Part shown: piece by piece, positions 26,317 to 37,382 of the stretch | Numbering within the stretch: position 1 is the stretch's first letter | Layout of the letters: every line of letters starts with the position of its first letter | From: Ophiocordyceps camponoti-saundersi (nom. inval.) | Taxonomy: Eukaryota > Ascomycota > Sordariomycetes > Hypocreales > Ophiocordycipitaceae | Direction of reading: 5' to 3' | DNA length: 64,000 nucleotides | Assembly (NCBI GenBank): GCA_003339415.1 | Contig: PDHQ01000089.1 | Coordinates: forward strand, 61,543 to 125,542 | The notes under the pieces: generated by a model | Told to the model about the DNA's origin: nothing | What the model saw: the letters and a program-made list of their open reading frames with translations, nothing else | The model's database searches: none | Position numbers and translations under genes: made by a program

Positions 26317-27814
26317 CGAAGCGGAGCACAGCAGAGAGAGTCCGATCAGGGACCCAGACCAACCGAGCAGAGGCTATTCTGGCCTGATGGTTCCGAGGTG
26401 TGTGTGGCAAGAAGGAATCGTTGGGTGCGAAGAGGGGACCGGGTTTTCTCTGTGTCGCACCCGGAACAACGTGAAAGACTATCAAAGGAGGGCGGCACGA
26501 CAGTAAAGAGGGGTTTTCGTCGGGGGATCATCATTTGGGAGACGACAGGATTTGTGAGCTTGGGCTTTCATACGGCAAGCGACGAAGCGATTGAGAGGCG
26601 GCGAAGATGGCTCAGGGGGGTCATTATTGAAAGCCAGCCCCAGTATTATAGTTGAGAGGCGAAGGCGCAGTCACGACAGAGGCAAGGGAGGGGGGGGGCT
26701 GGGGGGCAGAGGGCAAGGGGACCGAGGCTGATGAGGGCCCCAGGCTTCAGGCAGGCGTCACGCCACGGGATGACAAGCGCAGTGACACACGTCAGTCATG
26801 GCAAGAGGGTGGCGAAGGATATAGAGGTTGAGGGTCCATGGCATAACGATTTCGTGATGCTTGGGGTTGCACAGCGAGGCGGTGTCGGAACAAAGCTATT
26901 GGCTGCGGAATTGTATATTCAGCTGTGGGCTAGAAGGCCATGCAATGGCTCAATGCCCGCTTCATAGGTAAATACCTGGGTGTCTGGACATGGAGGGGGA
27001 GGGAGGGGAGAGGATGAGAAGAAGAGATGGGGGAGGAATAGGAGAAGACGGGGCCCAGGCCAGCACAGTCGTGTCACGTGGAACTGCAGACGAAGGGTGT
27101 GAGCGGTGGGATGAGTGGTGTCACGTGTTACCGAGAAAGACCATCTTGCCCATACCATGGCATGGACTGACACATCTCTCATGACTGACGGACGATGATG
27201 CTATTCTCACCAGCCGTGACACGGAGTGTCTCGTGTCACGCTGTTGATTCTTTCCTAACTCGTCCGTCCTTTGCTATCTGGTAAGGCGAGACGGTTGCCT
27301 GGAGTCGACCGACTTCTCCCCCCCCCCCAATCAGCGATGGCGAACAGGAGAGAATGAGAGAAGGGAGAGAGAGAGAGAGAGAGAGGCAGAGAAGGTTGAA
27401 GGGGGGTTGAGTAAGGATACGGGGGGGAAGGAATCAGGATACAGCTGCCCTCCTTGATGCATCCCATCGGTGTCGACGACGAGGCAAACGGCGCCTCCGA
27501 TCAGCGGCGCCACTATCGCGAACCACCTGTTCGACCGCCTCACTTTGGTCCGCTGCGGAGTGATGTCGCCTTGGGGAAGATGCCTAGGGTTCGTTCCTCC
27601 TTCTTGAGGGTTATGATTTCTCCCATCCGGCCGCGTTTCGGAGAGGTGGCTATTCAGCTTGAGATTGGGATTTCCTTGTTCCTCTCATCGTTATTCCTCG
27701 CCAAGCCCAGACTGGTGATATATAGAGCCGCCTTTCTTCCAGCACAGTGACAGCTTCTCTCACTCATGCGCCCCATCCTTTCCGGCCCCCAACTCGCCTC
27801 ATCAGCATCTAGAC
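26317..27814. other. intergenic region with G-rich and GA tracts
   Basis: No gene is supported in this 1.5-kb spacer. It carries the CUL4 3' UTR, a G-rich stretch near 26686-26712, GAGAGA repeats near 27365-27387, homopolymer G/C runs, and the promoter of the 27815 gene, whose last 100 bases are C/T-rich. Several CACGTG/TCACGTG-like hexamers occur near 27074 and 27121, but their function is unknown. Confidence 0.4.
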
Positions 27815-29284
27815 ATGGCTCCATCCAGGTTCCCCAACGTCCAATTTTCGCCTCACAATCGAGCTCCGAAGCATGAAGCCGACATCTCGGACATTCGCGA
27901 TGAGATGACGACGGAGGCGGAAGCCCGTCAGAAGCTATCTTCCTACGTCGTCGTTCAGATGAAAAAGTACGAGAGCCCAGACGAGGTAGACGACAGGGGA
28001 TGCCTGAAACGCCCGACCTGGCAGCGAGTCTCGCGCAAGCAAGATGGGGAGATTACGCAGGCGGATGCGGCTCGTAGGGTGCAGCAGCTGAACGAGTTGG
28101 GCTCTGCGCGGGAGAGGTTGAATGAATTCGGCCCTTCGGTGCGGCGACAGGTGGAAAAGGCGCGGGAGGACCTGAATGCTATGGACGCGGATCGTCGGTA
28201 TCAGCATGTCATTGCCCAGATCGAGTCTCAGAAAAGGCCGTATCCTCCCAACATGGTGGCTGCTAATGAAGGCAAGATGCATAAGCCTGATTCCAAGCTT
28301 CGCTACATTGAGAGGGTGTCGGTAACGGTTTATTTCAAACGAATGCCGAGGGACGGGGAGAATGCGCTGCGGATGTGGGAAGAGAGGCGGATGAGATGCA
28401 GCTCAAGGGCGCAGCAGTCGTCCAAGACGGCCCCCTCGGCGCCGACGCAGATCCCACCCGGTAGGTCGGAGACGCCAAAGGGTGGCGTCAACGTCGAAGC
28501 CACGAAGGGGCACGATCACAAGGTGGACGGCGCGGAGAATGACGGTGGCGGCTCGCGGAATTGGCCGGTCAAGAGGCCGGAGTCGACGAGCTCTGTCTCG
28601 TCAGTAGACGGCTCGGCTTCGGAGAGCAGCGGATATACGACGCCGGAGTCCTCGGTGGGATCCAGCTCTCGTCGGTCGCACAGGAGTTGTGGTGAGAAGG
28701 GGAAACGAAGAAGGCACAGGCACAGGCATTGCCAGCATAACTACCACTATTACTACAACCACCATCCGGCGCAGCAGCAGCAGCAACAGCAGCAGCAGCC
28801 AGAGAAGGGGGTCGATCAAGACAGGATCAGGAGCAGTTCGACGGAGCGATACCGGGCGGCTATGGGACGTCATCACCTCGACGACGTGCCTAAGCCTTGG
28901 AGGGACTTCCACGTGGACGTCGACGCGGGCGCGAGGAGAAGGGCTTTCCCACAGGGCGCTCGGCATCGCGACGGGGCTACGGTCGGGGTCCGGATCGTGC
29001 CTGATTACGAGGCGCGGAGGGATATCGCTGAGGAGATGAGGAGCGAGGCGCGGATGAGAAGACGGATGAATGATTTGATGAGGGATTACGATGGTGATGA
29101 TTTTGGTGATGATGAGTTTGATGATGGTGAGAGGGTGCTTGAGAGGCGCTTTGTGAGCTGGAGGGTGCCGTGTCCGGATCGGGAGCCGGCGAGGTATCGG
29201 GGCCGGGCTTCGGGACCGGAGGAGAGGGATTCGGGGGAGGGGGGAAGGAGGGGGCGATTTTTTGGGGAGAGGGATGGGGGTTGA
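27815..29284 (+). CDS. unrecognised fungal protein, 489 residues, low-complexity middle
   Basis: I do not recognise this protein. A single open exon starts at an ATG preceded by a C/T-rich leader and ends at a TGA at 29282. Residues 1-190 look folded and probably helical: they are rich in Arg, Glu and Lys, with heptad-like runs (QQLNELGSARERLNEFG and following) suggestive of a coiled coil, ending in a short hydrophobic RVSVTVYFKRMP segment. The middle is disordered: Ser-rich, then a basic His/Arg block, a Tyr/His cluster and a nine-residue poly-Gln at about residues 320-330. The C-terminal third is rich in Arg and Asp (DDFGDDEFDDGE) and ends Gly-rich. No signal peptide or membrane segment is evident. 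Codon use resembles its neighbours, so I treat it as a real gene. Confidence 0.7.
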   Translation: MAPSRFPNVQFSPHNRAPKHEADISDIRDEMTTEAEARQKLSSYVVVQMKKYESPDEVDDRGCLKRPTWQRVSRKQDGEITQADAARRVQQLNELGSARERLNEFGPSVRRQVEKAREDLNAMDADRRYQHVIAQIESQKRPYPPNMVAANEGKMHKPDSKLRYIERVSVTVYFKRMPRDGENALRMWEERRMRCSSRAQQSSKTAPSAPTQIPPGRSETPKGGVNVEATKGHDHKVDGAENDGGGSRNWPVKRPESTSSVSSVDGSASESSGYTTPESSVGSSSRRSHRSCGEKGKRRRHRHRHCQHNYHYYYNHHPAQQQQQQQQQPEKGVDQDRIRSSSTERYRAAMGRHHLDDVPKPWRDFHVDVDAGARRRAFPQGARHRDGATVGVRIVPDYEARRDIAEEMRSEARMRRRMNDLMRDYDGDDFGDDEFDDGERVLERRFVSWRVPCPDREPARYRGRASGPEERDSGEGGRRGRFFGERDGG

Positions 29285-31887
29285 GACTCTTGTTTTTTTT
29301 TTTTGCTTACTCCTTCGCTTATTCCTTCTCTTTTCTCGTGTTTCTTTTTTGTTATTTGGATGCGGTGGTTTGAGGATCATGTCTGGGTTGTTGCTGTGGT
29401 GGGTTTTATATTCCCCCCTCTCTTCTTTTGTATGGAGGTGTGTATGTTTGTAGGTGTTTGGAGGCGGAGGGAGTGTTGTTTGTATGTATTTGTCTGTGAG
29501 AGTCGGGCGGTATGAGAGTCAAGAGGTGGGAGGGATGGTAGGTAGGTAGGTAGGCAGTATGTCACGGACGACGACGACGTGTTATGAATATACGGACGCA
29601 TGTATGTATGATGAGGGTTTCGGAACTCTGGTGTCGGGCGAATTATACATGGACATGTGCGTGAGTGCGTGTGTGAGTGTGAATCTCAGACCTTGGTTTT
29701 GGAAGGGGAAAATATGTATATACAGAGAAGAGACAAGGTAAGAAAGGGTCGCTATAAGCCTGTTCGAAGTGGATTTGGGGAGAGCAATGAATAGGTAGGT
29801 TCGCTCACTCTCTGATGGGTATCGCGATCTGAATATCTACAAGGTAGGACGCGGAGGAGAGGAATAGTAGACGGATTACGGATCACATGTCTTCCTTGAA
29901 AGGTATCCGTACATACGGATAGATGATGCAAAAGGAGAGATCTGCCTGACCCTGTTTATCCGTATCCGTAGTAGTGATGATGGTAATGCTCGTGATAGGG
30001 AGGGGGAAAGAGATAGGGAGGGAGGGGAAAAGAGACTCCCTTGAAACGGTCTTTTCCCATGGGGGTTTCTTTTTTTAATTTTTAATTTTATTTTTTTGTC
30101 TGCTTGTTTTTCTTTTTCCTGTCTTGTTTTAAGGGAGGGTGAGGGAGAGAGGGGGGAACAGAGGGGGAAGAGAGGGAAAGGGAAGGGAGAGATGGGGAGG
30201 GAGAGGGAGTCATAGCTATTCGCCCCTTTTTCTGTCAGATGACCATGGTTTAGGCAAGTTGGCTAAACATCTATCACTACCACTTCCTTGGTCGGGATGC
30301 CACATCAGTATCAAGGGAGAGAGGAGAGACGGGATGGTGGTGGTGGTGGTGAGCGGCGACGAAGACGAATATGGCCGACCCGAGTGTGTATGCATGTACG
30401 TAAGCATCCATCCATCCATCCATCCATCTACCTACCTGTATCTATCTATGCCTAGTACCAAAGGGGGGGGGATTTAGTGCAAGATGCAATGCAATGCACG
30501 GAGAGAAAAGTCACTGGTTTCTCGCTGCGTCGGGAAAGATGGCAAATGTGTCTCTTTATATGGGAATCTTGTATGTGTGTGTGAGACGTGATTTCGGGAG
30601 ACGGGGAAAAAAAGAGAGATGCGTGTGTTTTGTTTTAGCAAGCGATCGTCGCTCTGTCGGGATTCTACGGAGTATATAGAGAAGAGCAGATGGTTTTCTC
30701 TTAGTGATGATATAAGGAAGAGGAAGTGAGAGAGAGAGAGCAAGCTATGGAGGACGAAAAGTCAGGTCTCGGGAAGCCGACTTCGGCGACACAAATGGAG
30801 AGAGAGGGGGGGGTTACATTACAGTATAAATGCCCTCTCTACTCTGTACTCTCTCTCTCTCTATCTCTCCATCTCTCTACATACATACATGTTCGTATAT
30901 CCGGCTGTGAGAGAATCTTCGTATAGAGAGAAACTATAGTAACCGTAAAACAAGTTTTATTCACGAATAAACAGAACTGCTATTTTCCCCCCCATCCATC
31001 TCCTATCTCTCTCTCCCTCTCCCTCTCAGCCTATCCCTCCCCCCTTCTCTCACACCTCTCCCTCCATCACGTCTCAGGCACGGTCGGCGAATATTTTAAA
31101 AAGGGAGGTTTTTTTTTATCCTCCTTTTCCTTTTCCTCAAGGGAGAGAAAAAAGGGCCGTGACCCGTGAGAAAGTAGAAGACAGAGAGAGAGAGGAAAAA
31201 GCAAAAAGACATGGAAGACAGGGGAAAATAGAGAGGAAAAAAAAGTAATAAGATATGAAGAATGATTGAACTCGCTTTGTCTTGGTGGCGAGAGACTTGA
31301 TCGAAAAGGGGGGGGGGGGGGGGATTAGAAAAACCGCCCGTACCATTCCCCCTCTTCTTCTCCTTCCCCCCCCCCCCCCCCCTCCCCTTGTTTTTGCTTC
31401 TTCCTTCTCTTCTTCTTCGTCTTCGTCTTCTGCTTCTGCTTCTGCTTCTCATCCTCTATCCGTGCGACTCTGAATCATTAAAGGGGGCGAATAAGGGGGC
31501 ACTAACCGCACTTCAAGGGGTCTTTCACTCTGGTCTGGTCTGGATGCTTCTTAGAGACTCGCCTTGACTTCTAGACTCCTCCCCACTCCGACTCTCGACT
31601 CTATTCTCTCTCTCTCTCTCTCCCTCTCTTCTCATTCTTTCTCTTTCACACACTCACTCTCTCATTCACTCTCTCACACAATCACACTCTCCTTCACCTC
31701 TCACACTCACTCTATTCTCAGCTGAGGGAAAAAGAACAAGCAGTAGACACTCAACTCGCTTACTCAATCCTCGATAGCGACAATTCTCTAAACCTCCTAC
31801 CTCTTTTCTTTTTTCCTCCCTCTCCCTCTCTCTCTATCATCACATTCACTCCTTCTCCACCCCCTAACACTTCCCGGGATCTCTGCT
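29285..31887. other. long low-complexity intergenic region
   Basis: These 2.6 kb contain no supported gene. They are dominated by simple sequence: T runs after the upstream stop, TAGG repeats near 29539-29553, CATC repeats near 30408-30428, CTCTCT tracts near 30850 and 31000, paired G and C homopolymers near 31310 and 31370, and a CT-rich stretch from about 31590 that runs to the next start codon and is probably its leader. ORFs reported across it are translations of repeats. Confidence 0.5.
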
Positions 31888-32577
31888 ATGCAGAGTCCGC
31901 GGGCCCACGATGATGGCTTCATGCCCGTCAGCACTTGGCGAGGATACATCATGGTCTCGACCGATCTGCTCCCCGAGTCCGTCACGGAGACGAGAAGAAT
32001 CTATCCCGATCCTCAGTCCGAGCCAGATCCGTCTCCTGAGCCCATGAGGGGAATCTCTCGGACCGAGACCATGATGCCGCCTCCTCTGCCTCGTCAGAGA
32101 GCTGTGAGCTCGGCGTCTATATTTGGTTATGATCTGTCTGCTTCATGTCAATCCACTTCTAAAAGGTAATTCTCTCTCATCTGCCTCAAAATCTTCTTCC
32201 ATCAACTAACATCATCGTGAACAAAAAGCCCTCTCACTTCTGATAGCACCCCTCCACCTGCTGCCTCTTACTCTCCCACCTCAGACGAGTCATCCTACCA
32301 GCCGCTAGAGAATTTCCAACAACCACGGCCATCGCCACCGCCGTCTTGGCTCTGGCCTGATGGAAGCTGGCTGAGCGATTTCGCCTTCGATATGCCAGCC
32401 AGTCCGAGGTTTCCCACCGAAAGCCAGTTCTGGACCATGCCTTCACCTTTCATCCCACAGCACGGCTACTTGCCCGCTCAGGTTCACGATACGGCTCACG
32501 CATGGGGCTCGTTGCCTCCGCAGGCCCACGCCTATCGACGGGATGCCGGCGCTGTGGGAAGCAGCATGACGTTCTGA
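31888..32577 (+). CDS. unrecognised Pro/Ser-rich small protein (two exons)
   Basis: I do not recognise this protein. Exon 1 is 31888-32165 (donor GTAATT, branch CAACTAAC near 32209). Two acceptors fit in frame: AAG ending at 32228 (208 residues) or TAG ending at 32246 (202 residues); they differ by exactly six codons, so both isoforms could exist. The protein is rich in Pro, Ser and acidic residues, with no signal peptide, membrane segment or known domain. The second half has a Trp- and Phe-rich patch (SWLWPDGSWLSDFAFDMP, then SQFWTMPSPF) that could be a short binding motif. The long CT-rich leader, a good ATG context and clean continuation across the intron support a real gene. Confidence 0.62.
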
Positions 32578-33938
32578 TCTGATAATCGAAACACGACAGA
32601 AAACCACGAGAAAAATCAAGAAAAAAAATGGTGAAGCAAATGACGATATCAACGCAGTATGCCTATCTTATTCCGTCCATACCTATTGTCTGGACACCTA
32701 TTCTCCTGTTTTACTACTGTATTCTGTATTCGCATATATCATGTACCTTATGTACACAAAAGTATCTTCATATTCCCCTCAATAGAAAGAAGCCGGCAGC
32801 GGCATGCTGTTGACTTTGAATTTGCCATGGTTGACATGTCGTCTAATGGTAGCATCACGGGGCGGCCGCGGGATACGAGGCTATCTATTCATAGTGGCGA
32901 GCTCCTAGGCTAGGTAGGTAGCGTCTATACTTCGATTTACTTTGGCCGGGTCCGGAGGCCGACTTCTATTGCCGAGCCTAGCTGTGGTTTTCCTACCTTG
33001 TGCCTGTATACGACGTAGACATGGCTAAAGATTGCTTAATCTTAGTTTCGATAGTTTCAAACACGAGTCTGGATGGATGATTTGAAACCTCATACTTGGT
33101 AACAGACGAAAGCATCTTTCTACAGTTGAAAAACACATCGGTAAGCACACATCACCAGCTTATACGAAATCGAACTTGTTCCTCGCAGCAGTACGGGAAG
33201 AGGATAAAGTCTTGCAAGAATCCTTCATAAGAGACGAGTCCTCGAACCGGCGATCGAGCGAAGACGACTGATGGCATGCCCGAACCAACGGTGCAACTAC
33301 CGTTACCTCGTCCCCATTCGCGATGACACCCTCCTCTTCTTTCTATCTTCCATCCCCATCGGAGTTAATCGGCCTCTCAGCCGCGGCGGGCGACGTCAAT
33401 CTTTGCTACGGCTTATAGAGAGAACGGGCATTGCGAGCCGACGGTGATGCAGGCCGGATGATACGAAAGAAGAAGACGACTTTTGGCTGGCGTCAAAGAT
33501 GAAGAAGTCTATGCTTAGCATCATCATCTTTCTCTCTGTCTCTTCATCCTGAGGTCCGTCGTTGGGTTCGGATGCGGAAAAACAAAAAAGATCCGGAGCG
33601 GTCACGTAAGCAGGCCTGATAGCTTTAGTGGATACCTACTACTAATGGGCACTCACAGCCCATACTGGTGGTCATATTAGAGACCCATACAAGGAGGGAA
33701 AAAAAAAATTCACGACGCGTTCGTTACGTGCCGCCTTCGCGTTTCTCTATTCCCGCCTTCTCTCAATTTGCACGGGCCCTTCGGTCCGTCCATGCATCCG
33801 CGCATGTGCCAACGCCTCGAGGCCGTCGTTATCGCCGTGCCTATCGCCCGCCGTCGCATCCTCGCCTTCGTCGTCGCCCCTCCCCGAGAACCGACGTCGC
33901 CGCCGTTGCGGCGTCGCCGTCTCTAGACATCTCTGTCT
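32578..33938. other. intergenic region upstream of PIF1
   Basis: A spacer of 1.36 kb with no supported gene. It holds the 3' UTR of the 31888 gene (AT-rich to about 32800) and the PIF1 promoter. An open Arg/Pro-rich frame at 33668-34054 overlaps the PIF1 start in another frame and is probably leader sequence. I looked for tRNA box sequences around 33230-33250 and found no foldable tRNA. Confidence 0.4.
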
Positions 33939-36483
33939 ATGACTACAGGCATCATCTCCGGCCGATACTCCGTCCGATCGTCACCCTACGCGAGCTTGTT
34001 TCTTTGCCCCAGCTGTCTGGCTCGGGTCCCGTCCTTTCCCCCGCTGCAGCGTAACATGTTCTCCAGGGCCAAGGACCAAGCCCCGGCTGCCAAGCAGCAG
34101 TCTCGCGGTGCCCTGATCAAGCAACTCTTCCCCTCCAGTAGCCCCGGCGCGCCCGGAGGCGATCTGCGAGATCAGTTCCGAAAGATGAACTCGGCGGCGG
34201 CCGAGCGGTCTGCTGGTACCGCCCAACCACCGCCTACCGCCTCCGCAAACGCGGCCCGCCCCGCCAAGCCCGGCCCCCTGCATTCACTCTACGGCAATTC
34301 GGATTCCTTCAAACCTCTGACAGAATCCGCAGCCAACGCTGGTGTTGCCCCGGCCGTTGACTTCGGCGAGGACGACTTTAGCGACGATGAGAACCTCGAC
34401 CTGGATTACCAGGCCCCTCAGGCTCTTCCGTCTCTCGCGCCTGCGGCGAGACAAGGCATGGCCCCTCCCGCTTCTTCAGCGCATTCGGAGACGGGCATTC
34501 CATGGACCTCGTCCCCTCCCGCTCATTTCTTACCCCCCAAGGCGGCGACACAGCAATCATCGCACGCGCTGCCATCTCTCAAGCGAGATTCGTCCGGCGA
34601 CAATGACGATCTCGAACTTTCTCTCAAGAAAATGGCCAAGAAACGAGTGCTACCGGCCAACTTTCGGCGGACCGAGCCCGAGGTGGTGGAAATGCCGCGA
34701 GGCGACGTCGGCGCCTCCAAGACGGCTGCCTTTTGGGATTCCCTCCCCGATGCTGCTGATAAGCCGAAGAAGCTGTCTAAGGGGCAGCGAGATCAGCTTA
34801 TAAGCGACGTGCGCGGCCTTGTCGAAGAACAAACCCCGACCCCGGCAAAGGCTGTGCCCATTACATTGAGCAGCGAGCAGCTTCACGTGTTGGATCTGGT
34901 CGTCAACAAGGGCAAGAGCGTCTTCTTCACCGGTCCGGCTGGCACGGGCAAGTCGGTGCTCATGAAGGCCATCATCCGAAAACTCAAAGAAAAGTACAGA
35001 CGGGATCCGGAGCGGGTGGCCGTCACCGCTTCGACGGGGCTCGCCGCCTGCAACATCGGGGGTATTACTCTTCACAGCTTCTCAGGTAAGGTTTCAATTT
35101 TCTTCGTTTCTATAGTACACACACACAAGAGGGTTGGTTGTGCTCACGGTTCGTTTAGGCATCGGCCTCGGAAAAGAGGACGCCTCTGTGCTGGTCAAGA
35201 AGATCAAGCGAAACCCAAAGGCGAGAAAACGCTGGGAAAAGACAAAGGTTCTCATCATCGATGAGGTCTCTATGGTGGACGGGGCGTTGTTTGATAAACT
35301 GTCACAAATCGGGCGCACCATGCGCAACAATGGCCGACCCTGGGGCGGCATCCAGCTCGTCATCACCGGCGATTTCTTCCAGCTCCCGCCCGTGCCGGAT
35401 CGCGACAATCAAGAAGCCACCCAATTCTCCTTTGACGCCGCGACGTGGAGCACGTCCATCGACCATACCATCGGTCTCACCCAAGTCTTCCGACAGCGCG
35501 ACCCGCAGTTTGCCAGCATGCTCAACGAGCTGCGCTTGGGCAAGATCAGTCCAGAGACCGAGGCTGCTTTTCAAAAGCTGTCGAGGCCGCTCAACTTTGA
35601 CGACGGCGTCGACTCTGCCCAACTGTACCCGACGCGAGCACAGGTTGAGAGCTCCAACGAGGCGCGACTGCGGAGTCTTCCCGGCCAGGTCCACCGTTAC
35701 GAGGCCATTGATGCGGGCGACCCGGCCTTGAAGGAGAAGCTCCTATCGAACATGATGGCGCCCAAAAGCCTGGAACTAAAGATCGACTCGCAGGTGATGC
35801 TTATCAAGAACCTCGACGACACTCTAGTCAACGGGTCGCTAGGAAAGGTGATTGCCTTTTCAGACGAGAATACATTCGAGATGAAGACGGCGTCGCCTTA
35901 CGATGACGAAATGGAAGATGAAATGGCCAAGGCCAGGCGAAAGCTGTCGAGCTTCAGCCACGACGGCGGAGGAGCGGCGCCGGCGCGGGACGGGCGAAAG
36001 TATCCGGTGGTGCGATTTATATCCACAGGTGGCAAGCCGCGCGTCATCCTCTGTCAGCCGGAGGAGTGGAAGGTGGAACTGCCCAACGGCGAGGTGCAGG
36101 CGAAGCGAAACCAGTTGCCGCTGATACTCGCCTGGGCGCTGTCGATCCACAAGGCCCAAGGCCAGACGCTGGAGCGAGTTACGGTCGACCTGGGCCGCGT
36201 CTTCGAGAACGGGCAGGCGTACGTGGCATTGAGCCGGGCGACGACCCAGGATGGGCTGCGGGTGCTGGGCTTCAAGAAGTCCAAGGTGATGGCGCATCAG
36301 CGTGTTATAGAGTTTTACGGCAAGTTGTACTCGGCCGAGCAGGCTATCAACGGTCAGTCGGCGTCGTCGGCGAAGCCTTCAAGAATTTTGGAGCCGAGAG
36401 CGGTGACGATGCCTCAGACGGGCAGGACGAGTGAGGAGGCCATCCATCTCGATGATGAAGAGGCTATGGCGTCTTGGGGGTGA
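33939..36483 (+). CDS. PIF1: PIF1-family 5'-3' DNA helicase (two exons)
   Basis: Superfamily 1B helicase acting on mitochondrial DNA, telomeres and G-quadruplexes. Exons 33939-35085 and 35159-36483 join across a 73-bp intron (GTAAGG to TTTAG), giving 823 residues. The helicase core starts with Walker A GPAGTGKS (about residue 332), then IIDEVSMVD (Walker B, about 414), [25 protein letters not shown] and, near residue 710, [18 protein letters not shown] followed by [11 protein letters not shown]. All are intact. The first ~310 residues are disordered. The first ATG gives an N-terminus rich in Arg, Ser and hydrophobics without acids for 39 residues, resembling a mitochondrial presequence; a second in-frame ATG at 34056 (residue 40) would omit it. 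This parallels the dual mitochondrial and nuclear forms known for yeast Pif1. Confidence 0.93.
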
Positions 36484-37382
36484 AAAATGACTGTGGTTTT
36501 CTTCGTTGGGAACAGCGAAGTGAGAAGGTGAGAGTATAGACAAAAAAGATCCTGCTCTCTTTATGCCGGTGAGGCCTTTCTGTATGTATAATAGCGACTT
36601 TTAGAAGAGAGGGGGGGTGTTGGAAAGGGTGCACGTGCAGGGGACGTCGTCGGTTCTTGTGAAAGCGGCGAACGATGTCGGGTTCTAAGGGTTAAAAAAA
36701 GTTCTCGCCTATTCCTACGACATGAGTAACGCTAAACGCTACCTCTGCTTACGACCAGAAACTGAGGTTCTAAAAAGTCTTTTTCATCCTAGTCGTAGTC
36801 GCTTGTCTCGCTAATCTTAAGGCAGTACTTAAAGAGGAGGTCCTTTAAGAAAAGTTCGCCGACACTTTCCAGCGCGGCGGATCCGGGGCAGACGTTTTTA
36901 GTGCTATCGATAAGGCTTAAAGCAGACAGCAGCAGCAGCCAGCAGCGAGCAACAGCAGGGGGGGGGGTTGAAGCCAAAGGGTGGGTAGGTTTAAAAAAGA
37001 AGGGCTGATTCAACGTTCGACTAACCAGGGCCCTTGGAGATGACGATGCTCCCGTCCCCCGCGACAAAGGCCTTTACGCGCTGATTGACCCTTTCGCTGC
37101 GGACATTCAAGGCGGCTTCGCTTTTTCCTTTTTCCGTTTCGAAGATCGTGAGGCTTTTGAAGTGAATCGTCTTCGAAGTCGCCCCTCTCTCTCTCTCTCT
37201 ATCGCCCTTTTTTCTTGCTGCGCCTCAACGCTCTTTCGACGTTGCTGGCTGCGAGGAAAAGACCTCGACGCTCTTGTGACGTGGTCGGCTTCCGGGGGAA
37301 AAAAACAGAGGAGAAGAGAATATTTTGCCCCGTCTAGCCAAACTGAGTGGCGGGCGCCGACAGACGAAAGCCTTAGCCCAGC
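36484..37382. other. intergenic region with a coding-like minus-strand fragment
   Basis: This 0.9-kb spacer holds the PIF1 3' UTR and the EDC3 promoter with a CTCTCT run near 37183-37200. On the minus strand, about 36935-36789 reads as an uninterrupted segment ending in ISETSDYD and a stop, with coding-like codon choice but no ATG or upstream continuation. It may be a remnant of a gene or transposon; I cannot name it. Confidence 0.35.

Noticed and set aside
28601..29380. 259-codon minus-strand ORF over the 27815 gene
   Set aside because: Begins in a lysine-rich translation of a T-run and lacks any family feature; shadow of the plus-strand frame.
33215..33290. Possible minus-strand tRNA from a GGTTCGAGGAC-like box
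   Set aside because: No matching acceptor stem or anticodon arm could be folded around it.
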